The notes under the pieces: model-generated
What the model saw: only the letters and a program-made list of their open reading frames with translations
Told to the model about the DNA's origin: nothing
The model's database searches: none
Program-made: the position numbers and the translations under genes
Assembly: GCA_030526445.1 (NCBI GenBank)
Contig: JAUNCV010000014.1
Coordinates: forward strand, 3,225-21,816
DNA length: 18,592 nucleotides
Source: Bacteroidales bacterium
Lineage (GTDB): Bacteria; Bacteroidota; Bacteroidia; Bacteroidales; UBA3663
Direction of reading: 5' to 3'
Part shown: in pieces, positions 6,842 through 14,242 of the stretch
How the letters are laid out: the number at the start of each line of letters is the position of its first letter
How positions within the stretch are numbered: position 1 is the first letter of the stretch

Positions 6842-9145
6842 TTATCGGCCTGCAGCGCAAATCATGCTTGCAACACGGTTGTTGAAGTTCTCAGCCTCAA
6901 TCAACTGTTCGATAGTGAGGTGCATGCGATAACGCCAGTAGTGACGTGGGTTGGCAGGGATGTTGATGCGCTCTGCGTTGGCATCTGGCAAACGAAGGTC
7001 TGCATCGATAGCAAGCCAATCCTGCAATGGGAGGATGCAAAGGAGCGAAGGCGAAGCCAAGTGATCGAACACCACATGAGCGCAGTTGTCGGTCGAAGCT
7101 ACCATTGGGCAGATACCGCTTTCATGCAACTCGTCGTAGTAGAACTTCTTGGTGAGGTCATGATCCATCTCCCACCACTGACGCAGGGTCTCGGTGTCGT
7201 GGGTGCCTGTGGTGCAGACGCTGTTGACAGGATACCACTGAGTGTGGCCGAAGGTATCTTCTGGGTTCTTTGGCATACGCTGAATCTCGAGCGAGAGAAT
7301 CTGCAACTGGTTCATTACCCAAGGTACACAATCAGGTACCATGCCAAGATCCTCACCACAAACAATCATCTGTGTTGCATCGATGAGCTTAGGCAGCTTC
7401 TGCATAGCCTGCTCATACCAGAACTGGTTGTGACGGCGGTAGAAGTAATCGACATAGAGACGGTTGAATGCATCCTTCTCCCAGCCCTGAAGACGGGTGT
7501 AGGTGTAGTCGAGCTGTGCCGAAATGCGTGGGTGATAGAAGCCCTTGCGACGATGATCCTCAACAAAGAGTACATTCGAGATGATTGAGTAGAGAGTCTC
7601 CTTCATATCAAGGTTACGCTGCTTCTTTTTGCCGCTGAAGAAACCTTCTACCTGGCGCTGGGTCGCGAACTGTGGCTTCATGGTCCACATGTCATGCTCC
7701 TTGTGGTCGAGGAAGGTCTTCTTTACATATTCTACTGGATCGAGGCCATCCCAGCAGCCTGGCTCTTCGGTCATGTAGTGACGCAACATGCCAAAACGCT
7801 GTTCGAGCAAATCGTCGTTGATGAAAGGTTCGGTCATGAACTCTTTCTGGAAACCAAGGCCGTAGCTGCCAATCTCTTCAGGAGACATTGGAAGCGATGG
7901 AGCGAACTGACCGAGCAAACCGTGTACCGAATGGGTTGGAATCTCCCAGATGCGGAAGAAACCGAGGATGTGGTCAATGCGGTATGCTGAGAAGTACTCC
8001 TGCATCTTGCGGAAGCGCTTTACCCACCACTGCAAGCCATCTTTCTGCATAGCGTCCCAGTTGTAGGTAGGGAAGCCCCAGTTCTGACCATTAGCTGAGA
8101 ATGGATCTGGTGGAGCACCGGCGCTGCCGTTCATATTGAAGTAGAATGGCTCAACCCAGGCCTCGACCGAAGCACGGCTGATGCCAATAGGAATATCGCC
8201 CTTGAGGATGACGTTGTTCTGACGAGCGTATGCTGATGCAGCAAGCAACTGGGTGTGAAGCACATACTGAATGTACATGTAGAACTGAGCGTTCTTGAGG
8301 TTCTCGCTACCAGCTGCAAAGATCTCCTTCTCAATCTCTTCAGCATTGTAGGTCTGGAACTTTGGCCAGTGGCTGAAGTCGGCATCGTTATACTGATCGC
8401 GCAATACGCTGTAGGCAGCGTATGGCTTGAGCCAGTCATTGTTCTCAGCGAAAGTCTTGAAACCTGCAGAGGCAAGCACCTTCTTGCCCTCTTGGTTGAA
8501 GATCTCACGCAGATAAGCACGCTTAGCGGTATTAACTGCCTCGTAGTCAATCTGGGTCAATGCATTGAGTTCGCGACGCTTAGCCTCATACTCTGCAGCT
8601 TTCTGGAGGTCGTTGAGAGGTGGCAACTGGCGAACGTCGATATACTGTGGATGGAAGGCGTAGATCGAGATAGAGTTGTATGGATACGAGTCGGTCCAGG
8701 TGTTGGTGATGGTGGTATCGTTGATAGGGAGAATCTGCACAGCAGTCTGCTTAGTAGCTACAGCCCAGTCAATGAGTGCCTTGAGGTCGCCAAAGTCGCC
8801 TACACCAAAGCTGCCCTCACTGCGGAGTGAGAAGACAGGCACAGCCACACCAGCCACACGGCGTGGGTCACGCCAGGTGTCGACGAGGTCAAGACTCTTG
8901 CGGTTTGGAGCTACGTTCTCGATGACGTGAGCCATAGAGTGCTGCTCTTTGCGCACCAGATGACCGTTGCAGAATACGCCATAGCGATAGAGCAATGGCA
9001 GGCCGCCCTTAGGAAGTTCAATGTCGGCCGAGCCGCTCCACTCTTTGCCGTCGGTGGTGTGAAGTTCTACTACCTGATCGGCAATCATAACACCCAGGTT
9101 CTCACCCCAGTTGGTGTTGTATTTGATCTTAAAATTCAGTTTCAT
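6842..9145 (-). CDS. malQ: 4-alpha-glucanotransferase (GH77 amylomaltase, DPE2-like)
   Basis: A 767-residue cytoplasmic enzyme with no signal peptide. It transfers glucan units between malto-oligosaccharides and releases glucose. GH77 residues are visible: nucleophile Asp391 (SAYRIDHILGFFRIWEIP), acid/base Glu598 (VCGEDLGMVP), and Asp650 (GTHDTETLRQWW). The nucleophile-to-acid/base distance is 207 residues against about 48 in short amylomaltases. That is the long insertion typical of plant DPE2-type enzymes, which act on maltose and a polymeric acceptor. Residues 1-90 resemble a single, shortened CBM20-like starch-binding domain (WGENLGV, LPLLYRYGV). Many Bacteroidota relatives carry two and are about 890 residues long. 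It is 11 bp from the GH13 gene and probably co-transcribed. Its role here is to process maltose delivered by the MFS carrier. Confidence 0.95.
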   Translation of the reverse strand: MKLNFKIKYNTNWGENLGVMIADQVVELHTTDGKEWSGSADIELPKGGLPLLYRYGVFCNGHLVRKEQHSMAHVIENVAPNRKSLDLVDTWRDPRRVAGVAVPVFSLRSEGSFGVGDFGDLKALIDWAVATKQTAVQILPINDTTITNTWTDSYPYNSISIYAFHPQYIDVRQLPPLNDLQKAAEYEAKRRELNALTQIDYEAVNTAKRAYLREIFNQEGKKVLASAGFKTFAENNDWLKPYAAYSVLRDQYNDADFSHWPKFQTYNAEEIEKEIFAAGSENLKNAQFYMYIQYVLHTQLLAASAYARQNNVILKGDIPIGISRASVEAWVEPFYFNMNGSAGAPPDPFSANGQNWGFPTYNWDAMQKDGLQWWVKRFRKMQEYFSAYRIDHILGFFRIWEIPTHSVHGLLGQFAPSLPMSPEEIGSYGLGFQKEFMTEPFINDDLLEQRFGMLRHYMTEEPGCWDGLDPVEYVKKTFLDHKEHDMWTMKPQFATQRQVEGFFSGKKKQRNLDMKETLYSIISNVLFVEDHRRKGFYHPRISAQLDYTYTRLQGWEKDAFNRLYVDYFYRRHNQFWYEQAMQKLPKLIDATQMIVCGEDLGMVPDCVPWVMNQLQILSLEIQRMPKNPEDTFGHTQWYPVNSVCTTGTHDTETLRQWWEMDHDLTKKFYYDELHESGICPMVASTDNCAHVVFDHLASPSLLCILPLQDWLAIDADLRLPDANAERINIPANPRHYWRYRMHLTIEQLIEAENFNNRVASMICAAGR

Positions 9146-9156
9146 ATATATGGTTT

Positions 9157-10770
9157 TTAATTGTTCAAAGTGGCTTTAGCATCGTGAGCTGCAATGCCGT
9201 TGTATTCGTTGTCACCGAAATTGCAGGTTACGGTAAGTTTGGTGTTACCCAGTATGCGTTCGAAAGCAAAGACTTTTGCAGCACGCATTTCGTCGGTAGT
9301 GATGTTTACTGTCTGGCCCTCAATAGTTACAGGCAACTGTGCCAGCTTGAGAACCTCTTCGTAGCGTGCGCGAATCTTCTTATACTCGGCAGGCAACTGG
9401 TTTTCGTCCCAGTTGACCTTTTTCCAGGTCTTCATGCGCTCCAGACCCCAGTAGTCGAAGATGGTGGTTCGACCATCAGCACCCTGGTAACCCTCTTCGT
9501 CCATTGAAGGCTCGCCCAATTCCTGGGCAAAATACTGCATGTATGGGTTGCCGTTGATAAGGGCAGAAACATAGAGTGCAGGAATGCCGGCCTGTGGGTT
9601 CTTGCCGAAGAAATCGCTTGCAATGCGCTGCTCGTCGTGGTTCTCGAGGAAGTTGAGCATGTGACCGGCAACCTTCTCGTTGGTGTAGGTTGGGAGAGTG
9701 AGGCACTTCTCGATAGCCTCAATCGGACGACGATTCTCTACTACGCTGCGGATTGAATCGTACAACTCAACTTTGTCATAGAGATAATCGAAACCGCCCT
9801 GGCAGATATACTCTTCATATACCTTAGGATTATAAATCTCTGCAATGAAAAGGATGTCGGGATACTGTTCCTTTACTTTGTCGATGCCATAGTGCCAGAA
9901 CTCTGAAGGCACCATTTCGCTCATATCGCAGCGGAAAGCATCCACGCCTTTGCCTGCCCAGTAGAGCAGAATATCGGTCATCTTATCCCAGGTTGAAGGA
10001 ATTGGATCAAAGTGCTTTACGCGTTCGCCATCGGCTTTGTACTCTACGCCATAGTTGAGCTTGATGGTTTCGTACCAGTCATATTCTGATGGCTTAACGC
10101 TGGCAAAAACGTCATTGCCACTCACCTTGGCAGGGCTTTCAGTGTAGTTGCCCCAATTCAGGGTCTGGCCTGGGAAATAATAAAAGTTGTTCTGATTGTC
10201 GAAAGCCACATCGGTCTTGTCGTTCACGCCGAGACTGATTTCAGGCTTGATAACCGACTGGTATTCGCGTGCAACGTGGTTAGGAATGAAGTCGAGTACC
10301 ACTTTGAGACCCGCTTTGTGGGTGCGATCGACCAGTGCGTCGAACTCCTCCATACGGGTTGCTACATTGTCGGCAATGTCTGCGCTGACGGCATAGTAGT
10401 CGGCAATGGCGTATGGTGAACCTGCGTTGCCCTTCACAACATCGGCGGTCTGGCGTGGCAGACCATCGGCTGTCCAATCGGTCTTGGTAGCCTGTTGGAT
10501 GATACCAGTGTACCAGACATAGTTGGCACCGAGTCGCTTGATGCTAAGCAATGCTTCAGGAGTGATGTCGCTCATGCGTCCGCATCCATTCTGCTCGCGT
10601 GTACCATTAATTACATTGGTAGTGTTGTCGTTGCCGAAGATTCGTACCATCATTTGATAGATGACGGGACGCTGAGCAGGAGCTTCGGCTACTGCTTCCT
10701 GCTTAGAAGATGTACATGCTGTACATGAAAGGGCTACCAAGGCTGCAGCCCCAAAAAGATGGCTCTTCAT
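9157..10770 (-). CDS. GH13 alpha-amylase-family lipoprotein
   Basis: A 537-residue glycoside hydrolase with a lipoprotein signal (MKSHLFGAAALVALSCTAC; lipid Cys16 or Cys19), so the start at 10768-10770 is preferred over the ATG nine codons upstream. All GH13 motifs are present: DFIPNH (160-165), GVDAFRCDM with nucleophile Asp282, FIAEIY with acid/base Glu311, and FLENHDEQR with Asp379. It should cleave or transfer alpha-1,4-glucans in the cell envelope. It lacks the inserted CBM58 that makes SusG about 690 residues long and carries no obvious binding module. The residues after the cysteine (TSSKQEAVAE) lack the acidic run of SusE/SusF, so it may face the periplasm. It is the first gene of the leftward operon, 84 bp from its predicted transcript start. 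Hydrolase or transferase specificity cannot be read from sequence. Confidence 0.92.
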   Translation of the reverse strand: MKSHLFGAAALVALSCTACTSSKQEAVAEAPAQRPVIYQMMVRIFGNDNTTNVINGTREQNGCGRMSDITPEALLSIKRLGANYVWYTGIIQQATKTDWTADGLPRQTADVVKGNAGSPYAIADYYAVSADIADNVATRMEEFDALVDRTHKAGLKVVLDFIPNHVAREYQSVIKPEISLGVNDKTDVAFDNQNNFYYFPGQTLNWGNYTESPAKVSGNDVFASVKPSEYDWYETIKLNYGVEYKADGERVKHFDPIPSTWDKMTDILLYWAGKGVDAFRCDMSEMVPSEFWHYGIDKVKEQYPDILFIAEIYNPKVYEEYICQGGFDYLYDKVELYDSIRSVVENRRPIEAIEKCLTLPTYTNEKVAGHMLNFLENHDEQRIASDFFGKNPQAGIPALYVSALINGNPYMQYFAQELGEPSMDEEGYQGADGRTTIFDYWGLERMKTWKKVNWDENQLPAEYKKIRARYEEVLKLAQLPVTIEGQTVNITTDEMRAAKVFAFERILGNTKLTVTCNFGDNEYNGIAAHDAKATLNN

Positions 10771-10860
10771 TGAGATATGTTTTGAATGTTGGATCAAATT
10801 GACATATTGAAAGGATTGTTAGTGCAATCGGTTTTGCATAATTTTTGTTTTTCAACGCTG

Positions 10861-10892
10861 CAAAGATAGCAAGTTTCTGCGAATTCTCCAAA
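10861..10892 (-). promoter_or_regulatory. Promoter for the GH13-malQ-MFS-susR operon
   Basis: On the minus strand, TTTG (10892-10889), a 20-bp spacer, and TATCTTTG (10868-10861) match the Bacteroidota -33/-7 consensus exactly, including spacing. Transcription would begin near 10853, giving a leader of about 84 nt before the GH13 ATG. Confidence 0.75.
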
Positions 10893-10938
10893 TTCTGTTT
10901 TTTCAATTTCAATATAACTATTGTGAAATAGGGTTGTT

Positions 10939-10970
10939 TTTGAACCATTTTTGTTAAATCTGTTACTTTG
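10939..10970 (+). promoter_or_regulatory. Upstream rightward promoter candidate (P1) for susC
   Basis: TTTG (10939-10942), a 20-bp spacer, and TTACTTTG (10963-10970) match the consensus except for T in place of A at the second position of the -7 box. Transcription from here would carry a leader of about 225 nt into susC and would run through the AT-rich repeats at 10986-11062. It could be a basal promoter or a chance match. Confidence 0.45.
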
Positions 10971-10985
10971 CACCTTTCACAAGAG

Positions 10986-11003
10986 TTATATTTCTTATAT
11001 TTT
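10986..11003 (+). repeat. Tandem TTATATTT direct repeat, candidate operator half-sites
   Basis: TTATATTTC (10986-10994) is followed directly by TTATATTTT (10995-11003), two near-identical 9-bp units. They lie upstream of the proximal susC promoter and downstream of the P1 candidate. The arrangement is compatible with binding of a dimeric activator such as the SusR-like protein, but AT-rich DNA produces such repeats by chance. Confidence 0.4.
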
Positions 11004-11033
11004 CACATTTTTATAAATAACTGAAAAACAATA

Positions 11034-11062
11034 ATATAAGTGTTATATGTTTTTAAACATAT
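11034..11062. repeat. Two overlapping AT-rich palindromes upstream of the susC promoter
   Basis: ATATAA-GTG-TTATAT (11034-11048) overlaps ATATGTTT-TT-AAACATAT (11045-11062). Both have perfect arms. They end 18 bp before the -33 element of the proximal susC promoter, where an activator would normally sit. The two share ATAT at 11045-11048, so occupancy of one could exclude the other. Confidence 0.45.
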
Positions 11063-11080
11063 TTATATTTATTTTCAATC

Positions 11081-11113
11081 TTGCATTTTGTATCGTTTTA
11101 ATTCGTACCTTTG
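11081..11113 (+). promoter_or_regulatory. Proximal promoter (P2) for susCDEF
   Basis: TACCTTTG (11106-11113) matches the -7 consensus TAnnTTTG exactly. The likely -33 box is TTG at 11081-11083 with a 22-bp spacer, slightly long, as expected for a promoter that needs an activator. Transcription would start near 11120, giving a leader of about 80 nt that ends in an A-rich stretch before the susC ATG. Confidence 0.7.
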
Positions 11114-11123
11114 CAGCGCTTTC

Positions 11124-11138
11124 TAATCATAATGATTA
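11124..11138. repeat. Palindrome at the susC transcription start
   Basis: TAATCAT-A-ATGATTA is a perfect 15-bp inverted repeat that begins within a few bases of the predicted start of the susC transcript. As DNA it could be a repressor site covering +1. As RNA the 1-nt loop makes a stable hairpin unlikely, which favours a DNA-binding role. Confidence 0.4.
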
Positions 11139-11201
11139 CGGCAAAAATTGATTAAATTCATATAAGATTCTAACTTTTTTTTACTAACAAACTTAAAACA
11201 C

Positions 11202-14200
11202 ATGAATGCGAAGTCTAACTTCCGATTCCTTCCCGCTACGGCTTTGGGAATCTTTGTGTCGGTAAGCGCAAATGCTCAGAGCTTGACTCTCTCGGGCACT
11301 GTTATCGACAACTTCGGAGATCCTGTGACGGGTGCAAATGTTGTTGTCAAAGGTACTACCAATGGCTCAACAACTGACCTCGACGGTAATTTCTCTTTCA
11401 AGGCCGACAAGGGCGATGTTGTCGTTGTCAGCTTCATCGGTTACAAGTCACAAGAGCTGGTTGTTGACGGTCCAGTTCTTAACATTACTCTTCAGGAGGA
11501 CTCAGAGCTTCTCGAGGACGTAGTTGTGATTGGTTATGGTACCGCGCGTAAGAACGACCTTACTGGTTCGGTTACCGCTATCAAGGCTGACGACAAGAAC
11601 AAGGGCTTTGTGAGCAACGCTCAGGATATGCTCTCTGGCAAGGTTGCCGGCGTAAGTATTACCAATGCTGGTGGTGCTCCTGGTTCAGGTTCATCTATCC
11701 GTGTGCGTGGTGGTTCATCTTTGAATGCATCAAACGATCCTCTCATCGTTATCGATGGTCTTGCCATGGATAACAATGGTACTCCAGGTATGGCCAATGC
11801 ACTTGCAATGGTTAACCCTGCAGATATTGAATCATTCACCGTTCTTAAGGATGCTTCGGCAACTGCTATTTATGGTAGCCGTGGTTCGAACGGTGTCATC
11901 ATTATTACTACCAAGAAGGGTGTTCGCAATACTGCTCCACATCTTTCATATAATGGCAATGTGTCAGTATCTACTCCTAAGAACTTGCTCGACGTTATGT
12001 CGGCAGGCGAGTTCCGTCCTTGGGTAGAGAAAACTTATGGCGATGCTGGTGTGGCTCTCCTCGGCAATGCTAACACCGATTGGCAGAAGGAAATCTACCG
12101 CACTGCAGTGAGCACCGACCACAACCTCACTCTCTCGGGTGGTATTGCTAACATGCCATATCGTGCAACTCTTGGTTACACCAACGAGAACGGTATCCTC
12201 AAGACCTCTGGCTTGCAGCGTACTACCGCAAGCTTCAATGTTTCTCCAGCATTCTTCGAGAATCACCTCACCTTTAATATTAATGGTAAGGGTATGTATG
12301 CCAAGACTCGCTACGCTAATACCGATGCTATTGGTGCAGCTGTGCTCATGGACCCAACTCAGCCAGTTCGTTCGAACGAATCACAGTATGACAACTTCAA
12401 CCACTACTTCCAGTGGATTCAGGGTGCTGCTTTCGACGATCCAACATGGCCTTACACCGTTAACAGCAATGCTACCGACAACCCTGTAGCTCTCCTCGAG
12501 GGCAAGAAGGATATTGCTAAGAGTGCAGTATTCCAGGGTAACATTGAGGGTACTTACAAGACCCACGGTCTCGACAACCTCGTATGGCATGCTAACTATG
12601 GTTGGAACCTTGCAACCAGCAAGCAGAATACCGATTGCTATAACTGGGGCAACTCAGCTCTCTACTACGGCAACACCGGTTCGACTAAGAAGAACAACCG
12701 CAACATCTCATTCAATGCTTATGCACAGTGGATGGATGACATCGAGAAGTGGGATCAGCACTATGATGTAATGCTCGGTTATGAGTGGCAGCACATCTAT
12801 GCTGAGAGCCGTGGTAACTACTGGGGCATCATCCCAGAGACCAACAATAATGTAGATAAGCGCGGTACCAAGTACAACGAGACCAACCCAGACGGCGTTT
12901 GGGGCAAAACTGAGAACTACATCGTTTCTTTCTTCGGTCGTGCTAACTACAACCTCCTCGGCCGCTATGGTTTGACCGCTACCGTACGTTACGACGGTTC
13001 AAGCCGCTTCGAGGATCACTGGGCAGTATTCCCTGCATTCGCTTTCGCATGGAACTTCAAGGAGGAGGCATTCCTCAAGGATGTTGATGTGATGAACGAA
13101 GGCAAGCTCCGTCTCTCTTATGGCCAGACTGGTCAGCAGGAGATTGGTACTGACTATGCATATTTTGCTTCATTCAACGAGACCTTCAACCAGCAGGGCG
13201 ACGGTCACTGGTATCCAGTCTTTGGCGATGGTAACCTCCAGCGTCCAAATGCTTACAACAAGAACCTCAAGTGGGAGACCACTACCACCTGGAACGCAGG
13301 TCTTGACCTCGGTTTCTTCGATAATCGATTCACTTTGAACGGTGATGTTTACTATCGTGAGACTACTGACCTTATCAATGATGTATATGTTTCGGCTGGT
13401 TCTAACTTCCGTAACAAACTCAAGGGTAACATCGGTTCACTCGAGAACAAGGGCTTCGAGGTAATGGCTACCTTCCGTCCAATTCAGAAGTCAGATCTCT
13501 CATGGGAGTTCAGCGTAAATGCTGCTTACAACAAGAATGAGATTACCGAGCTCATCAAGAGCGAGGGCAAGGACTACTTCGTTTCAACCGGTGGCATTTC
13601 TGCAGGTACAGGTAACGAGTGTCAGGCATTCGTAGTAGGCAAGCCTGCAAATGTGTTCCATGTATATCAGCAGATCTATGACGAGAACACTGGCCTCCCA
13701 ATCGAGGGCGCTTATGTAGATCGTAACGGCGACGGCGAAATCACTGTAGCTGATAAGTACTACTACAAGCAGGCTGCTGCTCCTTGGACTGCAGGTTTCT
13801 CTACCAAGGTTAACTGGCGTGACTGGGACTTCGGCATGAACCTCCGTGCTTCGTTTGGTAACTATGTATTCAACGACACTCAGGCTGGTAACGCATACTG
13901 CGGTATTGCAACTGTATCTTCATACAATCACCTCGAGAACCGTCCATTCACTGCTCGTAAGCTCAACTTCCAGAGCTACAACAATGCGCTCTCTGACTAC
14001 TTCGTGCAGAATGGTTCATTCCTCAAGTGTGACAACATCACCGTTGGTTACAGCTTCAGCAACCCATTCGGCATCAAGGCTAATGGCCGCGTTTATGCTG
14101 CTGCCAGCAATGTCTTCACCATCACCAAGTATGAAGGCGTTGACCCTGAAGTCTTCGGTGGCATTGACAACAACATGTACCCACGTCCATTCAATGTGCT

Positions 14201-14225
14201 CCTGGGTCTTTCACTTAACTTCTAA
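11202..14225 (+). CDS. susC: SusC-family TonB-dependent outer-membrane oligosaccharide transporter
   Basis: A 1007-residue protein that imports malto-oligosaccharides through the outer membrane using TonB energy. It has a signal peptide (1-26, ending ANAQ), a CarboxypepD_reg-like domain (about 28-98), and a TonB-box/SusC signature (LEDVVVIGYGTARKNDLTGSV, 104-124 region). The plug domain runs to about 238 (LSGKVAGV, SIRVRGGSS, IYGSRGSNGVIIITTKKG), followed by a long beta-barrel with the typical C-terminal phenylalanine (LLGLSLNF). There is no STN domain, so it is not expected to signal to an anti-sigma factor, which agrees with control by the SusR-like protein. Length matches the Bacteroides SusC (about 1000). 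It is first in a tight operon, 17 bp before susD. Lysine codons look mostly AAG and leucine mostly CTC, as expected for high expression. Confidence 0.96.
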   Translation: MNAKSNFRFLPATALGIFVSVSANAQSLTLSGTVIDNFGDPVTGANVVVKGTTNGSTTDLDGNFSFKADKGDVVVVSFIGYKSQELVVDGPVLNITLQEDSELLEDVVVIGYGTARKNDLTGSVTAIKADDKNKGFVSNAQDMLSGKVAGVSITNAGGAPGSGSSIRVRGGSSLNASNDPLIVIDGLAMDNNGTPGMANALAMVNPADIESFTVLKDASATAIYGSRGSNGVIIITTKKGVRNTAPHLSYNGNVSVSTPKNLLDVMSAGEFRPWVEKTYGDAGVALLGNANTDWQKEIYRTAVSTDHNLTLSGGIANMPYRATLGYTNENGILKTSGLQRTTASFNVSPAFFENHLTFNINGKGMYAKTRYANTDAIGAAVLMDPTQPVRSNESQYDNFNHYFQWIQGAAFDDPTWPYTVNSNATDNPVALLEGKKDIAKSAVFQGNIEGTYKTHGLDNLVWHANYGWNLATSKQNTDCYNWGNSALYYGNTGSTKKNNRNISFNAYAQWMDDIEKWDQHYDVMLGYEWQHIYAESRGNYWGIIPETNNNVDKRGTKYNETNPDGVWGKTENYIVSFFGRANYNLLGRYGLTATVRYDGSSRFEDHWAVFPAFAFAWNFKEEAFLKDVDVMNEGKLRLSYGQTGQQEIGTDYAYFASFNETFNQQGDGHWYPVFGDGNLQRPNAYNKNLKWETTTTWNAGLDLGFFDNRFTLNGDVYYRETTDLINDVYVSAGSNFRNKLKGNIGSLENKGFEVMATFRPIQKSDLSWEFSVNAAYNKNEITELIKSEGKDYFVSTGGISAGTGNECQAFVVGKPANVFHVYQQIYDENTGLPIEGAYVDRNGDGEITVADKYYYKQAAAPWTAGFSTKVNWRDWDFGMNLRASFGNYVFNDTQAGNAYCGIATVSSYNHLENRPFTARKLNFQSYNNALSDYFVQNGSFLKCDNITVGYSFSNPFGIKANGRVYAAASNVFTITKYEGVDPEVFGGIDNNMYPRPFNVLLGLSLNF

Positions 14226-14242
14226 TCTCGTATAGAAACAAT

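Larger units (their letters stand above)
10771..11201. promoter_or_regulatory. Divergent control region between the GH13 operon and susCDEF
   Basis: This 431-bp AT-rich stretch holds no credible gene. It contains one leftward and two rightward promoter-like sequences, two AT-rich repeat clusters, a palindrome at the susC transcript start, and two untranslated leaders of about 80 nt. It is the only place in the window where both arms of the starch locus can be controlled together. The 5' leader of the GH13 gene also holds a weak 5-bp stem (GATTG/CAATC, 10814-10829). Confidence 0.8.

Noticed and set aside
6920..7588. Plus-strand 222-codon frame opposite malQ (also 8255-8830)
   Set aside because: Both lie within malQ, which is complete with all GH77 catalytic residues; composition is that of a shadow frame.
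10814..10829. GATTG/CAATC stem in the GH13 leader as a possible riboswitch or attenuator
   Set aside because: Only 5 bp with a 6-nt loop, and no known sugar riboswitch features.
10703..10948. Minus-strand 81-codon frame in the divergent region
   Set aside because: It overlaps the exact-consensus promoter and the start of the GH13 gene in another frame, and it is Lys/Asn-rich as expected for AT-rich leader DNA.
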